This document shows positions 5,415 through 10,648 of a stretch of 10,648 nt of DNA, piece by piece. The number at the start of each line of letters is the position of its first letter. Position 1 is the first letter of the stretch. The notes beneath the pieces are model-generated. The model did no database searches. It was not told where the DNA came from and saw nothing but the letters and a program-made list of their open reading frames with translations. A program made the translations under genes and the position numbers. This DNA is from Fervidifonticultor_A tertius. GTDB taxonomy: Bacteria > Sysuimicrobiota > Sysuimicrobiia > Sysuimicrobiales > Humicultoraceae. Where the stretch lies: the NCBI GenBank assembly GCA_031459235.1, contig JAVKIY010000079.1, positions 1 through 10,648 of the forward strand, written 5' to 3'.

Positions 5415-7510
5415 GCGTCCTCGCCCGGCACCCCGGCCAGCGTCTGCCCGGCGGGCGCCGGGCGCGCCAGCGGCGGGAGGTGGCGAGCGAACCAGTCGGC
5501 GATCAGCCGCAGGCGCTCGATCCGGTGGCCGGGCTGCCCGTTGCGCGAGAGGTCGTGGCTCTCATCGGGGAAGCGCGCGAAGACGACCGTCTTGCCCTGC
5601 TTCTTCAGCGCGGTGAAGAGCTGCTCGCCCTCGCTGATCGGGCACCGCAGGTCCTGCTCGCTGTGGAGAATGAGCAGCGGCGTGTTGATCCGCCCCGCGT
5701 AGGCCAGCGGTGACCGCTCCCAGTAGAACGTCGGGTGCTCCCATGGGTCGCCGGGGAACTCCCAGCTGCTCTTGTGGTAGGCCAGGTCGCTCGTCCCCCA
5801 CTGGCTGAGGCAGTTGGCGATCGACCGCATGGTCACCGCGGCCTTGAAGCGCGTGGTGTGCCCGATGATCCAGTTCGTCATGTAGCCGCCGTAGGACCCG
5901 CCCTGCACCCCGAGCGCGTCGGGGTCGAGGAATGGAAAACGGGCCAGGGCGGCATCCAGCCCGGCCATGATGTCGGCGTAGTCCTTGCCGCCCCAGTCGT
6001 GGTGGGTCGCCGCCGTAAACGTCTGCCCGTAGCCCTGGCTGCCGCGCGGGTTGGTCAGCACCACGGCGTAGCCCATCGCGCACAGCACCTGGAACTCGAA
6101 GAAAAACGCCTCGCCGTAGGCGAAGTGCGGCCCGCCGTGCACGGCCAGGATCGTCGGGTAGCACATGCCGGGCTTTGCGCCCACCGGCGGCATCACCCAG
6201 CCTTCGATCGTCCAGTCGTCGGCCCCGCGGAACGCGAATCGCCGGGGCGCGCTGAGCGAGCGACCGTCGAGCAGCGACGCGTTGACCGCGGTGAGCCGGC
6301 GCTCGCTCGCGGCCGGAATCGCCGGCTGACCGGTCTCGAGGCCACCGACCTCGGCCATCCAGATGTCGCCGGGCGTGGCCGGGTCGGAGACTGCCAGCGC
6401 CACGCGACGGCAGCGCGCGTCGTACGACTCGCCGTAGATCTCGCGCCGCCCGGTGGTGAGCAGCCGCACCGTACCGGTCGCCACCTCGACCGCGGCGAGC
6501 TGCGTGGTCCCACCCTCGGCGACCATCACGAAGACGAAGCGCCCGTCCGGCGACCAGGTCGGCCGGCCGGCCGGCGGGTGCGCGCGCATGTCCGAGAGGA
6601 TGTGGTGAACCAGCGAGCGGTCGAAGTGGCGCGTCAGGCACCGGGGCGGCGCGCTCCCGTCCGCGGGGACCACCCACAGCATGGTGTTCGACGCGCCCAT
6701 GCAGACGTTGTCGTGGCCGAGGTAGGCGATGGTCGTCCCGTCGGGCGACCACGCGGGCGCCGAGACTGGGCCGGCGCCCGCGCTCAGGCGCCGCAGGTCC
6801 ATGCCCTGCAGCGTCACCACCCAGACGTCGGCGGCGTTCGAGGCATCGGCATCCTCGCTGCGGTTGGCCACGAAGGCCAACCGGTCCCCCTCCGGACTCC
6901 AGGCCGGCTCACGATGGTCGAACTCCCCCGAGGTCACCTGGAGCGCGCTCCCGCCGTCGGACGGCACGATGAAGATGTGACGGTACCGACCGTCCCAGAA
7001 CCCCTCGCCGTCGGCCTTGTGCCGCAGCCGCGTGATGATCTTCACGTCGCTGGCCGGCGGCTCGAGCAGCGGGGGCTTCCCGCTGAAGGCCACGCGCGTG
7101 CCGTCGGGCGACCACGCGGCGTCCGCCGGCGCGTGGTCGTGCTCGGTGATCCGCCGGGCCTCGCCGCCGGCGCGAGCGATGACCCACAGGTGGCGCGGCC
7201 GCCCCCCGCGCGCCGGGCCCCCGCCCCCGGGCGCAAAGCGGTCCGAGACGAACAACAGCCGCGAGCCGTCGGGCGACCAGACCGGGCGCCGGTCGCAGCC
7301 CGCGCCGGCGGTGAACGGACGGGGCGGCCCGCCGTCGGCGTCGACGAGCCAGATGGCGGAGCGGTAGCCGTGCGACGGCCGCTCCTCGACGCGCTCCTCG
7401 ACGATGACCTCCTGCACGTAGGCCACGGTGCGGCCGTCCGGCGAGAGCGCGACGTCGGAGACGGCGCGCAGGGCCAGCAGGTCTTCGAGCGCGATGCGCC
7501 GCGTGCTCAT
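5411..7510 (-). CDS. S9-family (prolyl oligopeptidase-like) peptidase, acylaminoacyl-peptidase type
   Basis: A 699-aa serine peptidase with a beta-propeller followed by an alpha/beta hydrolase domain. Residues ~18-330 carry at least six PD40/WD40-like blades recognisable by SPDG motifs: LSPDGRTVAYV (22-32), WSPDGSRLLFV (78-88), WSPDGTRVAFS (133-143), WSPEGDRLAFV (204-214), WSPDGTTIAYL (254-264) and WSPDGRFVFVM (319-329). The hydrolase domain (~430-675) has the oxyanion-region HGGPH (458-462), nucleophile GGSYGGYM with Ser539, DLRCP with Asp620 and DESHDL with His652: a complete Ser-Asp-His triad. It probably cleaves short or acylated peptides. I see no signal peptide, so a cytoplasmic location is likely. 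The frame is open far upstream, but the ATG at 7510 has GGAGGT 4 nt before it and starts right where homology begins. The gene end overlaps the adenosyltransferase start. Confidence 0.95.
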   Translation of the reverse strand: MSTRRIALEDLLALRAVSDVALSPDGRTVAYVQEVIVEERVEERPSHGYRSAIWLVDADGGPPRPFTAGAGCDRRPVWSPDGSRLLFVSDRFAPGGGGPARGGRPRHLWVIARAGGEARRITEHDHAPADAAWSPDGTRVAFSGKPPLLEPPASDVKIITRLRHKADGEGFWDGRYRHIFIVPSDGGSALQVTSGEFDHREPAWSPEGDRLAFVANRSEDADASNAADVWVVTLQGMDLRRLSAGAGPVSAPAWSPDGTTIAYLGHDNVCMGASNTMLWVVPADGSAPPRCLTRHFDRSLVHHILSDMRAHPPAGRPTWSPDGRFVFVMVAEGGTTQLAAVEVATGTVRLLTTGRREIYGESYDARCRRVALAVSDPATPGDIWMAEVGGLETGQPAIPAASERRLTAVNASLLDGRSLSAPRRFAFRGADDWTIEGWVMPPVGAKPGMCYPTILAVHGGPHFAYGEAFFFEFQVLCAMGYAVVLTNPRGSQGYGQTFTAATHHDWGGKDYADIMAGLDAALARFPFLDPDALGVQGGSYGGYMTNWIIGHTTRFKAAVTMRSIANCLSQWGTSDLAYHKSSWEFPGDPWEHPTFYWERSPLAYAGRINTPLLILHSEQDLRCPISEGEQLFTALKKQGKTVVFARFPDESHDLSRNGQPGHRIERLRLIADWFARHLPPLARPAPAGQTLAGVPGEDA

Positions 7511-7587
7511 GCAGACCTCCGCGAGGGACGACGCGTGCTGTGTTCGGGTCGTCCGCGGCGCGCTCCTCTCGCGCGCCGCGCGGCGGG
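7511..7587 (-). promoter_or_regulatory. 77-nt leader of the peptidase gene with two overlapping hairpins
   Basis: Between the phosphoesterase stop and the peptidase ATG, read on the minus strand, there is a perfect 10-bp stem CGCGGCGCGC / GCGCGCCGCG with a 7-nt loop (7580-7554). A second possible stem pairs CCGCG-GACGAC (7558-7548) with GTCGTC-CGCGG (7532-7527 and 7523-7519, with a 3-nt bulge) around a 15-nt loop. The two share bases 7554-7558, so they exclude each other, and the second reaches into the GGAGGT ribosome binding site (7520-7515). No T-tract follows either stem, so neither is a standard intrinsic terminator. This could be an attenuator-like leader, or chance pairing in GC-rich DNA. 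Confidence 0.4.
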
Positions 7588-8319
7588 CTACCGGCCGAGC
7601 GCGAGCCGCTCGATCAGCGCCGCGGGCAGGCCGGCGGCCTCCATCTTGGTCTGTGTGACCTCGATGGGATAGGCGACGCGGTAGAGGGTGGCCGTGCGGG
7701 CGTGGGTGTCCACGATCACACAGGCCGCGCGCGGATCGCCGTCGCGCGGCTGCCCGACGCTCCCGACGTTTACGATGTACCGCGAGGCGCTCCGGAGCGG
7801 GAACGGCACCTCGGGGAGCAACCCTCTGGTGGCGACCCGGCTGCCGGCCTCCTCGAAGACCGCGGGCTGGTGTGTGTGTCCGACCATGGCCACGCGGAAG
7901 CCACCGGCGGCGAAGCTCGCGCGCGCGCGGCGGGCATCGAGCAGGTACTCCTCCACCGGCTGGCGCGGGCTCCCGTGCACCAGGAGGAGACCCTCGCGCT
8001 CCTCGCGCTCGGGCAGCGCCCGCAGGTAGTCGCGCACGGCGTCGGAGAGGGCGCCCTGCGTCCACACGATGGCTTCCTGGGCCATCGGGTTGAAGTCGTC
8101 GATCGGGCGGGCGCCGGTCGCGGCCGCGTCGTGATTGCCGAGCACCGCCGCGGCCAGCCGCGGCCGCAGGCGCTCCACGCACGCGGTGGGGTCGGGCCCG
8201 TAGCCGACGAAGTCGCCCAGGCAGACCAGCAGGTCGGGGCGCTCGCGGTCCAGGTGCGCGAGCACGGCGTCCAGCGCCTCGAGATTGGCGTGGATGTCGG
8301 AGATGACGCCGATGCGCAT
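7588..8319 (-). CDS. Metallophosphoesterase, YfcE/MJ0936-like calcineurin superfamily
   Basis: A 243-aa cytosolic metal-dependent phosphoesterase; relatives hydrolyse phosphodiesters or phosphomonoesters with two metal ions (Mn2+/Ni2+/Fe). The ordered metal-binding blocks are all present: SDIH (Asp8, His10), GDFVGYGPDP (Asp36), GNHD (Asn62, His63), VHGSPR (His115) and GHTH (His148, His150). NVGSVGQPRDGD at 184-195 is the conserved C-terminal loop of this small-phosphoesterase subfamily. The natural substrate of these proteins is usually unknown. The ATG at 8319-8317 overlaps the TGA of the CcmH gene by one base (TGATG), and I see no Shine-Dalgarno ahead of it, so its translation probably relies on ribosomes finishing CcmH. 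The last ~30 residues lie outside the catalytic blocks and have no recognisable motif. Confidence 0.93.
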   Translation of the reverse strand: MRIGVISDIHANLEALDAVLAHLDRERPDLLVCLGDFVGYGPDPTACVERLRPRLAAAVLGNHDAAATGARPIDDFNPMAQEAIVWTQGALSDAVRDYLRALPEREEREGLLLVHGSPRQPVEEYLLDARRARASFAAGGFRVAMVGHTHQPAVFEEAGSRVATRGLLPEVPFPLRSASRYIVNVGSVGQPRDGDPRAACVIVDTHARTATLYRVAYPIEVTQTKMEAAGLPAALIERLALGR

Positions 8320-8831
8320 CAGCGCGAATCGTCGAGCGCCCGGAGCGTCCGCTCGATCTGCTCGGCCTCCTCCGGCGTGGGCGGGGGCGGCGCGGGCGGC
8401 GGCGCGGCGGCGTGCCGGCGGAGATAGCCGCGGAGGATCAGCGCGCCGGCGAGCAGCGCGACCGGTAACGACAGCCAGAGCACGAGCGCGCCCCCGCGCG
8501 GCGGCGGCGCGGCCAGCGCGCCCTCGCCGAACTGGGCGACGAAATAGGCGATGATCTCCTCACGGCTCTGCCCGGCCAGCAGGCGCCGGCGGATCTCGGC
8601 GCGCATCTGCCCGGCGAGCTGGCTGTTCGACTCGGCCACGGTCTGCCCGGCACAGACCGGGCACATCAGGTCCCGCGCGATGGCGTGCACCTGGTCCTCG
8701 ATGGTGGGCGCGGCGACCGCAGCCGAGGCGCACGCGAGCGCCGCGGCACACGCCAGCGCCACCGCGCATGCCCGCACCGCGGCCCGCCCAGGACCGCCTG
8801 CAAAGCGCCCGCCAGGGCCGCAGGCCCTCAC
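8319..8831 (-). CDS. ccmH: Cytochrome c-type biogenesis protein CcmH/CycL/NrfF
   Basis: A 170-aa thioredox protein of System I cytochrome c maturation. CcmH-type proteins keep the apocytochrome CxxCH cysteines reduced and present them to the CcmF haem lyase on the outer face of the inner membrane. A hydrophobic, Ala/Cys-rich signal or anchor spans about 19-41. The redox motif LMCPVC is at 55-60 (Cys57, Cys60), followed by the family core GQTVAESNSQLAGQMR (62-77) and REEIIAYFVAQFGEG (90-104). A C-terminal membrane helix (~114-134) follows, then a Pro-rich linker and a short acidic tail. The GTG start (8831-8829) overlaps the TGA of the TPR gene in GTGA, with GAGGAGG just upstream. No CcmF, CcmE or CcmG gene is seen in the window, so the rest of the system must be elsewhere or outside its edges. 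Confidence 0.93.
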   Translation of the reverse strand: MRACGPGGRFAGGPGRAAVRACAVALACAAALACASAAVAAPTIEDQVHAIARDLMCPVCAGQTVAESNSQLAGQMRAEIRRRLLAGQSREEIIAYFVAQFGEGALAAPPPRGGALVLWLSLPVALLAGALILRGYLRRHAAAPPPAPPPPTPEEAEQIERTLRALDDSR

Positions 8832-9655
8832 GCGAGCGCCTCCTCGGCGCGCGCGAGCTCCCAGCGGCAGTCCAGCGCACGGAACAGTGCGACGGCCTCG
8901 GCCTGCGCGTCGAGCGCCTCGGCCCGGTCGAGCGCGAGCAGCACGCGCGCCAGGAGCAGGTGCGCGGCCGCGCGGTGGTAGCGGTCACCGAACCGCTCGA
9001 AGACCGCGAGCGCGTCGCGCAGCAACGGCTCGGCCTTCGCCGGCTCGCCCGCCGCGAGCAACGCCGCCGCCCCGCCCAGCGCGGCCTGGGCGCGGCCCTC
9101 CGCGTCGCGCGGCGGCCACCGGCGTCGCGCCTCGGCGTGCAGGGTCACGGCGCGGCGTCGCACGCGGCGGTCGGCGCCCGGGAGCCGGACCAGCAGGTCG
9201 CCCTGGCTGGCCAGCGCCGGCGCCAGGTAATCGTCGCGCGTCGCCAGACGCGCCAGACGCACCGTGCGTTCCGAGTAGGCGAGGCCCTCGGCCACGTGAC
9301 GCGCGGCCTCGGCCGGCACGACGTCGGCCAGGTCGCGCGCGATCGCCTCCATGCGCGGTCGGTAGGCGACCGACGCGGTCTCGCCCTGCGTCCTCGCCAC
9401 CAGGTTCACCAGTTCGCGCGCGCGGGCCAACCCGGCCTCCATAGGCTCCGGCCGGCGCGTGTACTGGAGCGCGGTCGCGGTTGCGAGCAGCCAGAGCACG
9501 AGCTGCGCCGGATCGCCCGAGGCACGCACCGCGGGCTCCGCCGCGGCCAGCGCCTCGCGCGCGCGCTCAAGCGCCGGCGTCCCCTCGCTGAAGAACGCGC
9601 GCAGCGCGGCCCAACCTGTGCGCAGCGCATCGGCCGGGGCGACCGGCGCGCTCAC
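8828..9655 (-). CDS. TPR-like helical repeat protein
   Basis: A 275-aa, Ala/Arg/Leu-rich, all-helical protein with no signal peptide or membrane segment. The C-terminal third is the clearest: helix pairs beginning near 200 (AALLAAGEPAKAEPLLRDAL, then AVFERFGDRYHRAAAHLLLA, then RVLLALDRAEALDAQAEAVA, then LFRALDCRWELARAEEAL) follow the tetratricopeptide spacing seen in MalT/SARP-type regulators and scaffolds. The N-terminal part looks like degenerate repeats of the same kind. No catalytic or DNA-binding domain is apparent, so it is probably a protein-interaction scaffold. Its 4-base overlap with ccmH suggests the two are made together. In System I, the partner CcmI/CycH also carries TPRs that bind apocytochrome, but that protein is membrane-anchored and this one is not, so I do not call it CcmI. 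Start GTG at 9655 with GAGGAGGG upstream. Confidence 0.75.
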   Translation of the reverse strand: MSAPVAPADALRTGWAALRAFFSEGTPALERAREALAAAEPAVRASGDPAQLVLWLLATATALQYTRRPEPMEAGLARARELVNLVARTQGETASVAYRPRMEAIARDLADVVPAEAARHVAEGLAYSERTVRLARLATRDDYLAPALASQGDLLVRLPGADRRVRRRAVTLHAEARRRWPPRDAEGRAQAALGGAAALLAAGEPAKAEPLLRDALAVFERFGDRYHRAAAHLLLARVLLALDRAEALDAQAEAVALFRALDCRWELARAEEALA

Positions 9656-10329
9656 ACGCCCTCCTCGGCGACTCGCCGCAGAGCGAGGACGGCGACCACC
9701 GCCGCCAGGGCGGCGACCGCGAGCCCGAGCGGCACGCCGGCCACCACCGGCAGCCGGTCGGCGAACCCGAGCGCGCCCTGGAACACCATCGCCGCGGGCA
9801 TGGCGACGCCCAGGCCCCCTCGCACCGCGGCACGCGCCACGTAGGCGGTCGTGGCGACCTGCGGCAAAATCCGAAAGAACCAGCCAGCGATCGCGGCGAC
9901 CATGGAGACCGGCGTGATGAACGGCGAGCCGAGCAGCCCCAGCGCGAGGGCCACGCCCTGCTGCGCCACCACGAACCCGAAGCCGGCGCCAGCCGCGGCG
10001 CCGTAAGCGAGCGCGGTGCGCGCGTCGGCCGGGGCCAGGGTGAGGAGGGCGAGCGGCCCCAGCGCCTTCAGCAGCTCACCCACCGCCGAGGCCACGACGA
10101 TGTTCACCGCGGCGCCACCGGGACCGGTGGCGAGCGCGCTCACCGGCGAGACCAGATCGACGGCGAGCTTCACCGCCTCGCGCGCGAAGAAGCCCGCGGC
10201 CGCGCCCGCCAGTACGCAGAGCCACAGGACCGGCCGACGCCACGCGCCCCCGGCGAGCGTGAGCAGGCCGAGGAGCGCGAAGGCGGCCGCGATGGCCACG
10301 GCGGCATACTGCGGCGTCAGCAGCGTCAA
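9652..10329 (-). CDS. Polytopic membrane protein, possible PrsW/YhfC-like intramembrane-protease relative
   Basis: A 225-aa protein with about seven predicted membrane segments and almost no soluble part. The segment VGELLKALGPLALL (83-96), the helix GAGFGFVVAQQG (114-125) and FRILPQVATTAYVARAAVRGG (152-172) with MPAAMVFQGALGFAD (177-191) follow the order of the core helices of PrsW and YhfC membrane metalloproteases. However, the first glutamate of the EE-x-x-K motif is Gly84, and the expected glutamate and histidines in the later helices appear as Gln/Ala/Thr/Gln. It is thus either a non-catalytic relative or an unrelated membrane protein; the family call is tentative. I chose the TTG at 10329 because the frame upstream is soluble, arginine-rich and overlaps the previous gene. 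The GTG at 10299 is an alternative. A promoter-like sequence lies just upstream and its stop overlaps the TPR gene start. Confidence 0.7.
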   Translation of the reverse strand: MTLLTPQYAAVAIAAAFALLGLLTLAGGAWRRPVLWLCVLAGAAAGFFAREAVKLAVDLVSPVSALATGPGGAAVNIVVASAVGELLKALGPLALLTLAPADARTALAYGAAAGAGFGFVVAQQGVALALGLLGSPFITPVSMVAAIAGWFFRILPQVATTAYVARAAVRGGLGVAMPAAMVFQGALGFADRLPVVAGVPLGLAVAALAAVVAVLALRRVAEEGV

Positions 10330-10346
10330 CGCGGAGAACCCCGGCC

Positions 10347-10376
10347 ATTGTAGGATACCCTGGCGAAACCGGTCAA
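10347..10376 (-). promoter_or_regulatory. Near-consensus sigma-70-type promoter
   Basis: On the minus strand TTGACC (10376-10371) and TACAAT (10352-10347) are separated by 18 nt, one mismatch each from TTGACA and TATAAT. They sit in a locally AT-richer notch at the end of the preceding gene. Transcription would begin near 10340, giving a leader of only about 11 nt before the TTG at 10329. It would serve the membrane protein and possibly the following TPR, ccmH and phosphoesterase genes. Confidence 0.55.
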
Positions 10377-10648
10377 TTTGCCGCGCGCGCCCGCTCGCAC
10401 AGGGGCCGCAGGACCGCCAGCAGCTCCCGGTCGCGCCGCTGGGTGGGCGCGAGCGCCGCCACGACCACGCCGCGCTCGTACCGGTTGCGCACCGCTGTGG
10501 TGTAGAACGGCGCCCAGAACGTCTCGTGGTCGCCCTCGTGGACGACGACGATGCGGCCGCCCCACCGTGCCTCGAGCCGTACACCGCCTGGCGCGTGGAC
10601 GACCCAGGCATCGGTCGCGCCGAACTCGCGGCGCAACAGCGCCCGCAG
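10373..10648 (-). CDS. Unidentified protein, C-terminal 91 residues (starts outside the window)
   Basis: Partial gene whose 5' end lies beyond the right edge of the window; it stops with TGA at 10375-10373. The frame stays open to the edge, and there is no evidence that the TTG at 10636 inside it is a real start. The visible part alternates short strand-like segments (DAWVVHAPGG, VRLEARWGG, RIVVVHEGD, HETFWAPFY) and then a helical, arginine-rich C-terminus (RNRYERGVVVAAL to RARAAN). It has no membrane segment. I do not recognise the family. It is on the same strand as the downstream membrane-protein gene, 43 nt before it, and its last codons overlap the promoter-like sequence there. Confidence 0.65.
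   Translation of the reverse strand: MRALLRREFGATDAWVVHAPGGVRLEARWGGRIVVVHEGDHETFWAPFYTTAVRNRYERGVVVAALAPTQRRDRELLAVLRPLCERARAAN

Noticed and set aside
5735..7672. Long plus-strand open frame (645 codons) opposite the S9 peptidase gene
   Set aside because: It is a by-product of GC-rich third positions. The translation is low-complexity Arg/Gly/Pro/Val-rich with no motifs, while the minus strand has a complete catalytic triad and propeller.
7869..7879. Short GT dinucleotide run (tggtgtgtgtgt)
   Set aside because: Only about five units inside a conserved coding sequence; no sign of phase variation.
7511..8182. N-terminal extension of the S9 peptidase frame to about 923 residues
   Set aside because: The extension lies over the phosphoesterase gene, reads as Arg/Gly/Ala low complexity, and the ATG at 7510 has a good ribosome binding site and starts the homologous region.
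8768..9844. Plus-strand open frame (358 codons) opposite the TPR gene
   Set aside because: Composition typical of antisense shadow frames (Arg/Gln/Gly), no motif, and no ribosome binding site of note.
10076..10348. Minus-strand frame beginning ATG-GCC-GGG-GTT right after the -10-like box
   Set aside because: Tempting because of its ATG, but the translation is Arg/Gly-rich and the alternative frame gives continuous membrane helices and ends in a coupled overlap.
1..10648. CRISPR arrays, tRNA/rRNA genes, insertion sequences, attachment sites and defence genes
   Set aside because: I looked on both strands for spaced repeats, cloverleaf patterns, transposase motifs and target duplications and found none.

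Overview
This is a very GC-rich, densely coding bacterial chromosome segment with no mobile elements, RNA genes, long repeats or CRISPR array that I can see. The GC content, the GTG/TTG starts and the gene mix (Fe3+/organic-anion type ABC importer, PduO-type corrinoid adenosyltransferase, CcmH, prolyl-oligopeptidase-like peptidase) fit an environmental high-GC lineage. Examples are Methylomirabilota/Rokubacteria-like, deltaproteobacterial or similar soil metagenome bacteria. No marker gene in the window fixes the phylum, so this placement is inference.

Layout. On the left, on the minus strand, an ABC-importer operon runs off the window edge: a secreted substrate-binding protein (145-1155) followed by the first 40 codons of its permease (1-122). 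Diverging from it is a plus-strand pair: DNA-3-methyladenine glycosylase I (tag, 1332-1910) and, coupled through a GTGA overlap, a fold-type III PLP enzyme of the D-threonine aldolase/D-serine dehydratase family (1907-2983). Its stop codon abuts the stop codon of the convergent minus-strand block.

The remaining ~7.7 kb (10648 down to 2984) is one continuous minus-strand block in this order: an unidentified partial gene; a polytopic membrane protein with weak resemblance to PrsW/YhfC intramembrane proteases; a TPR-like protein; a CcmH-type cytochrome c biogenesis protein; a YfcE-like metallophosphoesterase; a 699-aa S9 prolyl-oligopeptidase-family peptidase; a PduO-type cob(I)alamin adenosyltransferase; and a large membrane protein fused to a C-terminal endonuclease/exonuclease/phosphatase (EEP) domain. 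Several junctions have 4-base GTGA or 1-base TGATG overlaps, which suggests translational coupling. Two possible punctuation points are seen: a near-consensus sigma-70-type promoter at 10347-10376 and a 77-nt gap at 7511-7587 with two overlapping hairpins next to the peptidase ribosome binding site.

Most genes are recognisable housekeeping or accessory enzymes. The less ordinary items are the membrane-EEP fusion, the membrane protein that lacks the expected protease residues, a CcmH gene coupled to a TPR gene with no other cytochrome c maturation genes in view, and the overlapping hairpins. I see no clear new defence or mobile system.
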